Positions 25,114 to 34,050 of a DNA stretch of 64,000 bases are shown piece by piece. Source of the stretch: NaphS2 sp964588535 (GTDB taxonomy: Bacteria > Desulfobacterota > DSM-4660 > Desulfatiglandales > Desulfatiglandaceae). The notes below the pieces were generated by a model. It was given only the letters and a program-made list of their open reading frames with translations. It was not told where the DNA came from and did no database searches. Made by a program: the position numbers and the translations under genes. Within the stretch, counting starts at the first letter, position 1; each line of letters begins with the position of its first letter. The stretch covers positions 6,418 to 70,417 of the forward strand of contig CAZPQA010000004.1 in NCBI GenBank assembly GCA_964588535.1, in the 5' to 3' direction.

Positions 25114-25947
25114 TCAAATCACATCCGCAAAGACTTTTTCCATCCTCCTGAAATAATACAGACCTGACATGAAGAAAATAATAATTATGGCCGTTGATAT
25201 GCCGAGGAGGAGCCAGTCGATAGGCTGGTGCCCCAGCAGTGATGCCCGGTAGGCCTGAATCACACCAGTCATGGGGTTCAGAGCCAGAAGCCACTGGTAT
25301 TTTTCTTTTACCATGCTGACAGGGTAAATAACGGGTGAGATAAACATCCAGATCTGAATCAGAAAGGGGATAACGTATCGTATGTCCCGATATTGGACAT
25401 TAAGCGCAGAGAGCCATAGCCCTACGCCTACAGCGCACAAAAAGGTCAAACCAATCAAAAAGGGAAAGAGCAGGATGCCGATACCGGGAAGAAACTGATA
25501 GTAGATCATCATGGCGGCCATGACAAGCATGGCTATGAAGAAGTCAACAAGACCTGCCAGGGATGCGGCGGCAGGCACAATCAGCCGGGGGAAATATACC
25601 TTTGTGATGAGGTTAGCACTTCCAACGAGGCTGTTTCCCGACGCGGACAGGGCATTTGCAAAATAGGTCCAGGGCAGGAGGCCCGCATATACAAAGATGG
25701 GATAAGGGATGCCGTCTGAAGAGATCTTGGCAAGACGTCCGAAAAAAAGGGTGAATACGATCATGGTGAAGACGGGTTGAATGATGGCCCACAGCCCGCC
25801 CAACACGGTCTGCTTATAACGGACCTTGATGTCTCTCTTTGTCAGGAAGTAGAACAGCTCGCGATAATTCCAAATCTGCTTCAGGTCAATGGGGAGCCAT
25901 CCTTTTTTGGGTTCGATAATTGTTATGGGAATTGTTGAGTTGGGCAT
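25114..25947 (-). CDS. wzm: ABC polysaccharide exporter permease (Wzm)
   Basis: The 277-residue ABC-2 permease has six predicted helices. It includes RELFYFLTKRDIKVRYKQTV and LGGLWAIIQP near the N-terminus, YAGLLPWTYFANALSASGNS, and the conserved NVQYRDIRYVIPFLIQIWMF and LNPMTGVIQAYRASLLG. It forms the membrane pore with Wzt to flip the lipid-linked glycan. Repeats flank it on both sides. The family has a consistent length, so the gene looks intact. Confidence 0.92.
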   Translation of the reverse strand: MPNSTIPITIIEPKKGWLPIDLKQIWNYRELFYFLTKRDIKVRYKQTVLGGLWAIIQPVFTMIVFTLFFGRLAKISSDGIPYPIFVYAGLLPWTYFANALSASGNSLVGSANLITKVYFPRLIVPAAASLAGLVDFFIAMLVMAAMMIYYQFLPGIGILLFPFLIGLTFLCAVGVGLWLSALNVQYRDIRYVIPFLIQIWMFISPVIYPVSMVKEKYQWLLALNPMTGVIQAYRASLLGHQPIDWLLLGISTAIIIIFFMSGLYYFRRMEKVFADVI

Positions 25948-25989
25948 AATATTTAATTGGTTCTTTTAAGATCCTTTTTAACTTTTCAA

Positions 25990-26053
25990 GCCACTAATTA
26001 CACTAATGTTCACTAATTTGTGCCCCATTCGTGTCATTCATGGCTATCTGCTT
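25990..26053 (-). repeat. Intergenic ATTAGTG/CACGAATGG repeat, copy C
   Basis: It overlaps the 3' end of the O-antigen polymerase gene. Read in that gene's frame the repeat encodes MNDTNGAQISEH and the stop codon, so the insertion set the present C-terminus. Confidence 0.85.
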
Positions 26054-27454
26054 TTTGCCATGCGCTATGCTCTCTGCGCCACTCGCCTCCGGCGTCTCCC
26101 CTTCAAGCTCCGGCAGCATGATTACAATGGCCAGAACGAACCAGAAGGGTTCCATTATCCTTACAATGATAAAGGTATTTGATCCTACAGCGTGGCCTAA
26201 AAGACCGATGAATCCAGCCAAAAAGCCCATGGAAAGACCTCTATCAAATGGTTCCTTCGCCTCCTTGGTATTGTGATACGTCAGCCTGAATATGCTTGAC
26301 AGCAAGAAAAGAAACATGAACAGCCCGATGAGTCCTGTTTCAATGAGCACACGGAAATATTGGGTATCAATAAATCCATAGCCGGTGACACCAGTACCAA
26401 AGACGGGATGCTTTGGAAAATCACGGATAACGCCTTCCATACTCCTCAACCGGGCAGTGGTTGACGTATCGATTGTGGCGCCTCCTATCTTGATCTGGCC
26501 CCGCATCTCTCTCTGCGAAAAAGTAAAGCCAAGCCTTTTTGTTACTACATCCGGGGAAACAAAGGGAAAAACCAACCCAGCAAAAATAAATGCAATTAAA
26601 ACCATACGTCTTTTTTCGGATAACCAGAGAAAAGCTATCCCAGCCAAAACAAGAGCGAGATAAGAGCTCCTGGACTGGGTAAACAATAGCGGGACCATAA
26701 AAAGGGATGCCATGGACCCGTATATTAGCCGTAATCCGAGTGAGGTGGTGGTCAATAACAGCCCTGCGGCTATTGCGATCATAAAAACAAGATAACCGCC
26801 AAAGGTGTTCGGTTCCCCCACTTCTCCTTCAAAAGGGGCCGAGACCCTCCCACCCTCTGGAATTTGGAGCATCCCAACGACTGAGACAATAACACATGTA
26901 ATCAGTAGCGCCCATAGGTAACTTCGCGCCTGTCGCTTGCTTTTCAGATGATTCGCTACCATAAAATAGATAAACATGTATTGAAAGTATTTCAGGACAA
27001 AAAAGAATCCTGTTTTCAGATCCACTTTCAAAAACAGGGACCCCAACAGGGTTGAAACCAGACAAGCTAAGAGGTAATACGCGATCGGCTTGTTGATAGG
27101 AGTCCTCAAAAAGACCCCTAATTGATTATTAACAGCCATTTTCGCCAACCAACTGAACCCGATGAGGAGGATTATAAAATCATCCATCCTCAGTGTTACA
27201 CCCCTGCCTAAAGAAGCGCCTTCAGTGGTGCCTACAATAAACTCGGGGCTCAAGAGCATGGAAAAGATGAGTATATAGAGGGCGGCTTCGGTACTGGCCA
27301 AGCAGACAATAAAAGCAGCGACACCGCCTCCTATGGCAAGGGTCTGGGTAGCGGTAAGACCCGGCATCACATATGCGAGGCCTAACATCAGGAGCAGCAG
27401 CAAGACCAGAGGGATAATGAGTTGAAAACTGCCTGGGCCGGAGGAATTATTCAT
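26003..27454 (-). CDS. O-antigen polymerase/ligase family (Wzy/WaaL-like) membrane protein
   Basis: This protein of about 483 residues has some twelve membrane helices and a large periplasmic loop, with FTQSRSSYLALVLAGIAFLW and VFGTGVTGYGFIDTQYFRVL, typical of the Wzy_C/O-antigen ligase family. The ATG at 27454 overlaps the stop of the upstream wzc-like gene (ATGA), so the two are translationally coupled; a TTG at 27472 is less likely. The last 12 residues come from repeat copy C. Co-occurrence with a Wzc-like copolymerase favours a polymerase role. Confidence 0.85.
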   Translation of the reverse strand: MNNSSGPGSFQLIIPLVLLLLLMLGLAYVMPGLTATQTLAIGGGVAAFIVCLASTEAALYILIFSMLLSPEFIVGTTEGASLGRGVTLRMDDFIILLIGFSWLAKMAVNNQLGVFLRTPINKPIAYYLLACLVSTLLGSLFLKVDLKTGFFFVLKYFQYMFIYFMVANHLKSKRQARSYLWALLITCVIVSVVGMLQIPEGGRVSAPFEGEVGEPNTFGGYLVFMIAIAAGLLLTTTSLGLRLIYGSMASLFMVPLLFTQSRSSYLALVLAGIAFLWLSEKRRMVLIAFIFAGLVFPFVSPDVVTKRLGFTFSQREMRGQIKIGGATIDTSTTARLRSMEGVIRDFPKHPVFGTGVTGYGFIDTQYFRVLIETGLIGLFMFLFLLSSIFRLTYHNTKEAKEPFDRGLSMGFLAGFIGLLGHAVGSNTFIIVRIMEPFWFVLAIVIMLPELEGETPEASGAESIAHGKKQIAMNDTNGAQISEH

Positions 27455-30400
27455 CGTTGAACTGCCTTGCAATTGAGACCCAATGTGTTTAGGTCATTCG
27501 CTACTTGATCTGCACCTTCCTGGGACACAAAGGACCCGATGAGCAGACGGTATTCCTTATTGGGAGTTTCGATAACGTATGGAGAATATACCGTTTTGCT
27601 GAGCGTCGCCATTTTCTCATTTAAGGCTTCCTTTGATGGGAATTCTCCGATCTCAACAGCATAGGGGGTCTTCGAGATGGTCGCTGATGACAGGGAATAT
27701 TTCTTTTTGGCTTCTTCAGCCTGCTCAGAGGTGGCAAAGGATTCCACAAATATCCTGTACCTCTTGCCTTTCTGGCCTAAATCAACATGGTTCCAATAGG
27801 CCTGGAGGCCATTTTTCTTAAGCAGATCAATCTCCTTTTTTGCTTTTCCTAAGGTCCTGAAAGATCCAACTTGAAGAGAATAAGGATATCTTATGGGTTT
27901 TGTTGTAGCAGGAAGCGCCTTCGTTTTTGGGATCTCTATGGGAGGCGGGGGCGTTGATATCGCCGCTTTAAAAGGATATCTTATGGGTTTTGTTGCAGCA
28001 GGAAGCTCCTTCGTTTTTGGGATCTCTTTGGGAGGCGGGGGTGTTGATATCGGCATTTTTATGGGCTGAAATACCTTTCCCCGGGGAAGGACCGGCCTTG
28101 TCTCTTTCATAACGGGCTGTTTTGCAAACAGGTCCCTATCGACCAGCGGGGTGCCATTTTGCAGCAGGACACCAACAATCAGGGCGCCCACGGCAATGAG
28201 AGAAACCCAGAGCTTTAACGAGCCTCGGTTCTTTCCCATGTCTCTTTTTTTCTGTTTTGGGGAAACCGATGGCGCGATCTTTTTGGAAGTTACATTTTCC
28301 CGCGTTTTGCTAAAATTGAAGGGGGTCTTTTTTCGCATCTCATCAAAGATGGACAAAACCTTTTTCCAACCCTTTTTCTCTTCCTTCGATTCTTTATAGG
28401 AATAGTAGGATTTGTAGTATTTGTATCCACCAAAATCAGGGCTCAGCTCGCTCTTCATATCATTCAAAGCAACACCGAGAAGGTTCGCCTTGACCTGCTC
28501 CAGTTGAGTCGCAGATCTTTTAAGGAGCGTCCTAGACACAGAGCCGACACGATACACCAGGAGCACTGCATCCACTTTTGTGCTTAAGATTATCGGATCA
28601 GATGTGGAAAGAATCGGGGGTGAATCGAACAAGACAATGTCATACTCTCTCCTGGTTTCATCAATGAGCTCCACTAAACGCTGTGAATCAATCAATTCCG
28701 ACGGATTTGGAGGTATGGTGCCACATGTCAATAAATAGAGGTTATCAAGCCCGGCCGTGACCATCACCTCATCCATGGTCATTTCCCCTACCATAATATC
28801 GGTAATGGTTTTTGTCACTTCATCAACGGAATAATTTCCGAGCAGAACATCTGTCAATCCGGGATTACGATCGACCCCAAACGCCTTATATACCATAGGC
28901 TTTCTCAGATCGCACTCCACGAGGAGGGTTTTCATCCCCGCCTGAGCCATGGTGATGGCCAGATTCGTGGACACCAGTGTCTTCCCCTCTGAAGGTGAGG
29001 TGGCCGTAACCGCTATGACCTTTATCTTTTTTTCCATATCGGCGAAGCTGATATTCGTTCGGAGCGCCCTGAAACTCTCTGCCATCATGGTTTGTGGCAA
29101 AAAATGAGAAACAAGGAACCCTTCTTGTTGGAAATGGGACGTATCACCCTGTTTTTGTCCGTTCTCCTGCCTATCATGGATGCTGACAAAATCGCCGTGA
29201 GGAATAATTCCTAATACCTGGGACCCGAGGGCCTCCTCCACATCATCAATGGCCCCGAGAGAGGTGTCAAATGTCTCAACGACAAAGGCGACTACCAGGC
29301 CAATGACAAGGCCAATGACAACCCCCATCATTCCCTTGGTTGCGGTTTTCGGAGGATTGATAGGGGTTCTTGGCAGAAAGGCCGGTCTGACAATGGTTAC
29401 CTCGTCGGGCTCTTCAGCCGATCTGATGAGCGCTTCCTGATTCTTTTTTTCAAGGAGGACCATCATATCATTAAGAGACTCAACTTTTCTTTTCAGGCGG
29501 TTGTACTCGAGTTTCTTTTCCATCAAATTGTGGGTCTTTCGGTTGCCCTCTTCGATACGCGCTTCCAATACAGACTGCTTTTTATCAATGTTCTTTATTT
29601 CTAACTGGGCGATAATCCTCATCTTGTGTGCGGTCTCAACAATTTTGCGCTTTATGGCAATGACCTCGGGGTGTTTGGTTGTGTAATCCTTCAACAATGT
29701 ATCCTGATGCAATAGAAGCTCCAAGAACCTGTTATTACTGTTTTTGTATTGACTATTGACATTATCCGAATAGAGGTTGTCACCTGATCCTGATGGATTT
29801 TTCAAGAACTGATCCACCTTGGCCACCAGGTTGATCAATTGATCTTTTGACTCGGCTAACGTCTCTAAATTCTCCTTTGTCTTCTTGGCTCCCAGCAACA
29901 GATTCTCACCCTGAAGGTCAATGGAAACCAACTGGTGTTTTTGGGTAAAGGTGTTGAATGCATCTTCTGCTTCCCGCAATTTTCGCCGCACGCTTTTCAG
30001 TTCGCTGGAAATGTATTTCATTGCCTCTACGGTTCGCTTGTTCTGTTCCCGGTTGTGGACTTCCCTGTAGGCCAATGCCACGGTGTTTGCAAGCTTTTGG
30101 GCAAAGACCGGATCATTACCCGTCACCTCTATGGCAATTATATTGGCAAAACCTTCTCTCATAACAGTTATCTGCGACCTGAGCCCGTCTACGATTTGAG
30201 CCACCTCCGGGCTCAACTGAGACTCTTCATCCTCCGGGTCACTATCAGGTATAAGCCCCAGTTCACTGGCAGCTCTCTTTAAAACCGGGTAGCTTTTCAG
30301 TACGGAAAGCTGGGTCTCTATGTCGTCTCCTTCAGACCAGGACATGGTCTTGGCATAGACCCCTTCCACAGTTGTATCTTTTTCAAATTTGACGCTGCAG

Positions 30401-30546
30401 ACTGAGGTATACAGGGGGATGGGGGCATTCATGGCGGCAAAAAACGTGCTGAATATACCCATTATAGCGGCTATAAAGATAACGGTATACTTCCGTTTCT
30501 TAAGGATTCGCAGATATTCGCGGAGATTTATGTCGTATTGGGCCAA
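27451..30546 (-). CDS. Wzz/BY-kinase polysaccharide copolymerase with a C-terminal membrane segment, Pro-rich repeats and SPOR-like region
   Basis: The protein has 1031 residues. A Wzz domain (NLREYLRILKKRKYTVIFIA) with a first helix is followed by a long coiled coil (about 180-375) and a second helix (about 400-420). A CpsD/Wzc-type tyrosine kinase follows with Walker A ATSPSEGKTLVSTNLA (about 513-520), Walker A' LLVECDLRKP and Walker B DIVLFDSPP, plus a Tyr cluster GGYKYYKSYYSYKES. Unlike normal Wzc, it goes on: a basic linker, a third helix (about 775-795), two 30-residue Pro-rich repeats (about 828-888), and SPOR-like repeats (YSLQVGSFRTLGKAKKEI, YRLLIGSFVSQEGADQVAND). The SPOR region would be periplasmic if the third helix spans the membrane. 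The start is TTG. Confidence 0.85.
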   Translation of the reverse strand: MAQYDINLREYLRILKKRKYTVIFIAAIMGIFSTFFAAMNAPIPLYTSVCSVKFEKDTTVEGVYAKTMSWSEGDDIETQLSVLKSYPVLKRAASELGLIPDSDPEDEESQLSPEVAQIVDGLRSQITVMREGFANIIAIEVTGNDPVFAQKLANTVALAYREVHNREQNKRTVEAMKYISSELKSVRRKLREAEDAFNTFTQKHQLVSIDLQGENLLLGAKKTKENLETLAESKDQLINLVAKVDQFLKNPSGSGDNLYSDNVNSQYKNSNNRFLELLLHQDTLLKDYTTKHPEVIAIKRKIVETAHKMRIIAQLEIKNIDKKQSVLEARIEEGNRKTHNLMEKKLEYNRLKRKVESLNDMMVLLEKKNQEALIRSAEEPDEVTIVRPAFLPRTPINPPKTATKGMMGVVIGLVIGLVVAFVVETFDTSLGAIDDVEEALGSQVLGIIPHGDFVSIHDRQENGQKQGDTSHFQQEGFLVSHFLPQTMMAESFRALRTNISFADMEKKIKVIAVTATSPSEGKTLVSTNLAITMAQAGMKTLLVECDLRKPMVYKAFGVDRNPGLTDVLLGNYSVDEVTKTITDIMVGEMTMDEVMVTAGLDNLYLLTCGTIPPNPSELIDSQRLVELIDETRREYDIVLFDSPPILSTSDPIILSTKVDAVLLVYRVGSVSRTLLKRSATQLEQVKANLLGVALNDMKSELSPDFGGYKYYKSYYSYKESKEEKKGWKKVLSIFDEMRKKTPFNFSKTRENVTSKKIAPSVSPKQKKRDMGKNRGSLKLWVSLIAVGALIVGVLLQNGTPLVDRDLFAKQPVMKETRPVLPRGKVFQPIKMPISTPPPPKEIPKTKELPAATKPIRYPFKAAISTPPPPIEIPKTKALPATTKPIRYPYSLQVGSFRTLGKAKKEIDLLKKNGLQAYWNHVDLGQKGKRYRIFVESFATSEQAEEAKKKYSLSSATISKTPYAVEIGEFPSKEALNEKMATLSKTVYSPYVIETPNKEYRLLIGSFVSQEGADQVANDLNTLGLNCKAVQR
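27882..28061 (-). repeat. Two tandem 90-bp direct repeats in the BY-kinase gene
   Basis: Copies 27882-27971 and 27972-28061 are about 90% identical. Each encodes a 30-residue unit of the form ISTPPPPxEIPKTKxLPAxT plus KPIRYPF/Y. The unit is in frame, so copy-number change alters spacer length without breaking the gene. Confidence 0.9.
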
Positions 30547-30602
30547 GACTGTATCTCTTACTGTAATCGTTCACGGGTTCGATGGTAGATTGGACCTGCG
30601 GA

Positions 30603-31733
30603 TTAGAATGGCCTTTTATCCACTATGTCGTTATATTTGCTCCAGAACACCCAATCCAGCAACGGGTCAAGATTGCGGATCCATTTGTTGATATCTCCAA
30701 TCAACATTCTTGGAACATACACCAGATCACCAGCTCGGAGTTTGATATTCTGGGAAAGGTCTGCCCTTTTCAGGAGGGCATCACAATTTGCCATCATGAC
30801 GATGGGTTTTTTTCCGGGTTCGGTTGCCCTTACAATGAGGGTGTTTTCCTCTTTGGCCTCATCTGTGAACTTGCCTGCAAGGGCAATGGCAGAGAGGAGA
30901 TCGTCGGCATTCTTGAGGTCGTACACCCCCTGGCTTGCTACCTCTCCCATAACAAAAACCTTTTCATCCACCGCCGGCAATTCCGGAACGTCGATCGTGT
31001 CTCCAGCATCAATGATGACATTTAGGTTTTGATTCCCCTGGGCTATTATATCAAAAACATTGATCACATATGTTTTTCCTTTTCTGATCAGTTTCAGACG
31101 TCTGATATCCCCCTTGACCGTATACCCATGCGCCAAGGCGATAAAATCCATTAAGGTCGTCTTGCCTTTGAGAGCAATTCGACCACTTCCGGTCGTTCCA
31201 CTAAGTCCACCCCTGAGCTTTGAAAATTCCCCCAATGCCCAGGCCGATTTGCTTTTGTATTCCTTCACCATCACGTCAATTCTGGGGTTTTTTATGTAGG
31301 CAGAGAGTTTCTTGGTCAGGAGGGCATCCAACTGGGTGGGGGTCAGACCGGCGACTTTCAGATCGTCCAAAAAAGAAAAATTGATCTTGCCTAAGCCATT
31401 TACCGTAACGTTAGTTGTTACGGTCGTGTCTCCCACACGCGAGTTGATTTCCAGGATATCAAGGGGGCCGATACGGTATTGGGGAATACCGTCAATGGTA
31501 TCGAAAACCGAATTTTCCGTGACGTTACTCATCTTGGCCAGCTCCAGTTTCTCCGCCTCCATCACCTTTTTCATTTCGGCCAATTCCGGTTTGGTGGCGC
31601 CCAGCTCTTTCACAGGGAGCCCCTTTACCACTCTCACAGTGCCGCATGACAGAATCATCAGGGCCATCAACAGAAGGCAGATAGCCATAAGCGTTTTAAT
31701 GAATAACAGATATTTTTCCTTCGCATTTTCCAT
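30603..31733 (-). CDS. Wza-like outer-membrane polysaccharide export lipoprotein
   Basis: The 376-residue precursor has a lipoprotein signal (LLMALMILSCGT; lipidated Cys near residue 30), a poly-export domain (YRIGPLDILEINSRVGDTT, NVTVNGLGKINFSFLDDLKV), and SLBB-type domains (VFVMGEVASQGVYDLKNADD; RAGDLVYVPRMLIG). It would form the outer-membrane channel for the exported chain. It lies between the HD-GYP-like gene and the BY-kinase gene in the same direction, 12 bp and 56 bp away, so the three are one operon. Confidence 0.88.
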   Translation of the reverse strand: MENAKEKYLLFIKTLMAICLLLMALMILSCGTVRVVKGLPVKELGATKPELAEMKKVMEAEKLELAKMSNVTENSVFDTIDGIPQYRIGPLDILEINSRVGDTTVTTNVTVNGLGKINFSFLDDLKVAGLTPTQLDALLTKKLSAYIKNPRIDVMVKEYKSKSAWALGEFSKLRGGLSGTTGSGRIALKGKTTLMDFIALAHGYTVKGDIRRLKLIRKGKTYVINVFDIIAQGNQNLNVIIDAGDTIDVPELPAVDEKVFVMGEVASQGVYDLKNADDLLSAIALAGKFTDEAKEENTLIVRATEPGKKPIVMMANCDALLKRADLSQNIKLRAGDLVYVPRMLIGDINKWIRNLDPLLDWVFWSKYNDIVDKRPF

Positions 31734-31744
31734 GGTCTTTTTTC

Positions 31745-32791
31745 TTAGGGAAGTTCTTCTTCCCCAACCGCATCCACAATACGTAACAACGGTGAGCTTG
31801 ACAGATGGACGATTTTCCCTTTCTTCATTTTTTTCCCCACACCGTCGTAAAGGAGTTCAATCACAGGCTTGAGCGGATGACTCTTATCAGTGGACAACAC
31901 ACGACCAATCGCCTTGTTATTGAGCAGTACATAAGAGTTGACCGGGAATAGAGAGATCTCAACCAGAAATTCCTTGACAATTTTGTTTGGGAATTTTCCT
32001 TTGACGACCCCTATTACCGATTTAACGGCATCCGTCTCCATATACTTTTTTCGGTATGGGCGGTTCCGGATCATGGCCATGTAAATGTCGACCAATCCTA
32101 TGATTGATGCAAATTCAGATATTTCATCCCCGCTCAATCCCTTGGGGTATCCAGATCCATCCGATCTTTCATGCACCTGAAGGGCCAAGCGCGCCAGCCA
32201 GTGAAATGCTTCACCCATCTGACTGATAATCTGGGCGCTGATCTCGGGATGTTTCTTGATGACGGCTAAACTGCGCGAGTCAAGCTTTCCCTCCTTTTTC
32301 AGAATAGTGTCGGGGATTAAATACATGCCGACATTTTCAAGAAAAGCGGCTAAGCCTAATCTCAAAATCTCTTTGGTATCATATCCCATTCCTTTGGCTA
32401 ACTTCATGCAGGTAACTGTCACGCACACTGAATGAGATGGCAGATCGCTGTCTTCGGTATATAACACCGTGTATTCATAAAGCGGATCAATAAGATCTTC
32501 TATGGTAATATGATGGAGGATCGAAAGGATCGGTGAGGCGGCGATACCCTGTTTTGCCTTGACTCTATCCCGGACGTCTCGTGCCTTTTCTAAGAGCTGT
32601 TCATAATATGCCTTGATATTTTTTTCATTGTGTCCCACGGTTGATTGCGGATCAGCTCCGAACTGTTCAATCTCTTCATCCGCTGGGCGCAATCTGCCAA
32701 CGCTCACTTTTTCCTTCCGGATATGGTTTTGTGAAGGCTCGGAGTGAGGCTTTTTCCCTTTTTTTCCTAAGATTTTAGAAAACTGCACCAT
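31745..32791 (-). CDS. Degenerate HD-GYP-domain protein
   Basis: About 348 residues. The N-terminal 70 residues are basic and polar. An HD-GYP domain follows from about residue 85. HERSDGSGYPKGL, the GYP signature, is intact (about 205-217), as is NRPYRKKY. The metal-binding HD dyad, normally LLHDIGK, reads FLENVGM, and the HH pair is VH. Since HD and one His are lost, c-di-GMP hydrolysis is unlikely; it may be a binding or scaffold protein. A TTG at 32797 is an alternative start to ATG 32791. It overlaps the ATPase gene by 17 bp and sits just upstream of wza. Confidence 0.82.
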   Translation of the reverse strand: MVQFSKILGKKGKKPHSEPSQNHIRKEKVSVGRLRPADEEIEQFGADPQSTVGHNEKNIKAYYEQLLEKARDVRDRVKAKQGIAASPILSILHHITIEDLIDPLYEYTVLYTEDSDLPSHSVCVTVTCMKLAKGMGYDTKEILRLGLAAFLENVGMYLIPDTILKKEGKLDSRSLAVIKKHPEISAQIISQMGEAFHWLARLALQVHERSDGSGYPKGLSGDEISEFASIIGLVDIYMAMIRNRPYRKKYMETDAVKSVIGVVKGKFPNKIVKEFLVEISLFPVNSYVLLNNKAIGRVLSTDKSHPLKPVIELLYDGVGKKMKKGKIVHLSSSPLLRIVDAVGEEELP

Positions 32792-33575
32792 CGTCAATAA
32801 TATCCTTTATAACCTCATAGGTAATCATTGTTTTTTTCTCGCCTGAACCCACGAGAAGCGCCAAGTCACATAGGTTATTGATGATTCTTGGTATGCCATT
32901 GCTATGCTCAAAGATTATTTCAATGGCCTGTTTGCTAAACACATTCTTGCTTAGGCCCGCCTTTTTCTCTCGAAAAAAAATATAATCGGTCGTTTCCTTG
33001 AAATCAAAGGATCGCAAAAAGTAGCTGATTTCTACCCTCTGCGCCAACTGTTTGATCGCTTTGACTTTATCTACCAGTTCGGGTTGTCCCATCAGAAAAA
33101 TCGTCAAGAGAAATCTGTTGGACAATTGATAGTTGAGGAGAAGCCTGATTTCCTCTAACGTAGATTCTGCGATAAACTGGGCTTCATCAATGATGAGAAG
33201 GGTTCCTTTGTCCTGCTCCAGATTGTCGGTCAGTTTTTTGTATAAAATTCGGAGGATCTCAACCTTACTGTCAGGAACATCTATAATCCCCAACTTATAC
33301 AATATATCTTGTAAGAACTCTTTTGTCTCTAAACACGGATTTGCTATCATGGCGATATCATATCTTTCTTTTGATATCTTACGCAACAATACCTTACCTA
33401 AGGTCGTTTTGCCTGCGCCCACCTCTCCGGAAAGCAATGCACACCCTTTCCCCCTCTCTACAGCGTACAACAGTCTTGTCAACCCCTCCTCATGGGGTTT
33501 TGACATAAAAAAGAGATCCGGATCAGGCACATTATCGAACGGGTACTTCTTTATACCCCAATATTCCAAATACAT
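32775..33575 (-). CDS. AAA ATPase, ExeA/GspA or XrtA-locus type
   Basis: This 266-residue ATPase has the family start MYLEYWGIKKYPFDNVPDP, Walker A SGEVGAGKTTLGKV, Walker B GTLLIIDEAQ, and an arginine-finger region QRVEISYFLRSFD. It matches the ExeA/GspA-like ATPases (AAA_22) and the ATPase found with exosortase-type exopolysaccharide loci. No exosortase gene appears in this window. It is the first core gene of the export operon and probably energises or assembles the secretion apparatus at the cytoplasmic face. Confidence 0.85.
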   Translation of the reverse strand: MYLEYWGIKKYPFDNVPDPDLFFMSKPHEEGLTRLLYAVERGKGCALLSGEVGAGKTTLGKVLLRKISKERYDIAMIANPCLETKEFLQDILYKLGIIDVPDSKVEILRILYKKLTDNLEQDKGTLLIIDEAQFIAESTLEEIRLLLNYQLSNRFLLTIFLMGQPELVDKVKAIKQLAQRVEISYFLRSFDFKETTDYIFFREKKAGLSKNVFSKQAIEIIFEHSNGIPRIINNLCDLALLVGSGEKKTMITYEVIKDIIDDGAVF

Positions 33576-33690
33576 TTTTTATATCCCAAACAACGATTTC
33601 AGAATTCGTTAAATAGTTGAGTCGACGACCACTTAACGAAATCTGCATTTAGAATATTCCAGGGTGCGTCTAACTTGGTCACTTCAGGCA

Positions 33691-34050
33691 CTATTTACAT
33701 TTGTAGGCCCGTGCCGTTATGTGGGCATGGTACCCTTGTTCTATTTCCCCGCCCCACACAACATGGGTTGCGCCAAGATCGGCCGCCTCTTGCAGGGCAC
33801 GAACCTTGGCATTCTGGATTTGAATTTCATTGGATGCGACCTGACCGCGCCAATTCGACGGGATATATTCCCCTGCCGCGCCGAGAACCTCACCCAAATA
33901 TTTGCATTTTGAAAGAATTTTTGCGTCTGCTGTTATTACTTTTGGATAAACCGGGGATAGCGCATTGCATCCCATAAGTGAGTTCGATAAGGCTACTGTA
34001 AAAGCCAAAATCATGAGTAAGGGAAAGCGGTTCGGAAATTTTGGTCTCAT
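33691..34050 (-). CDS. Small DUF4156-like lipoprotein
   Basis: The 119-residue product has a lipoprotein signal peptide (MILAFTVALSNSLMGCNALS; lipobox LMGC). The mature part has CKYLGEVLGAAGEYI, AKVRALQEAADLGATHVVWGG and a final AYKC, a pattern like the DUF4156/RcsF-type lipoproteins, with two Cys that may form a disulfide. It may be a surface or stress-sensing lipoprotein. It is transcribed in the same direction as the export operon, 115 bp upstream of it. Confidence 0.65.
   Translation of the reverse strand: MRPKFPNRFPLLMILAFTVALSNSLMGCNALSPVYPKVITADAKILSKCKYLGEVLGAAGEYIPSNWRGQVASNEIQIQNAKVRALQEAADLGATHVVWGGEIEQGYHAHITARAYKCK

Noticed and set aside
25043..25294. Minus-strand ORF of 83 codons ending in the repeat B peptide
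   Set aside because: It overlaps wzm in another frame and only shares the repeat-derived tail with the ParB scrap.
32775..33575. Exosortase/PEP-CTERM system suggested by the XrtA-type ATPase
   Set aside because: No exosortase, PEP-CTERM substrate or PrsK/PrsR genes are seen in the window; the ATPase family also occurs in other export systems.
33576..33690. Sigma-54-like site ahead of the export operon (TGGAATATTCTAAATGCA on the minus strand)
   Set aside because: The spacing between GG and GC is 12, not 10, so it does not fit the consensus.
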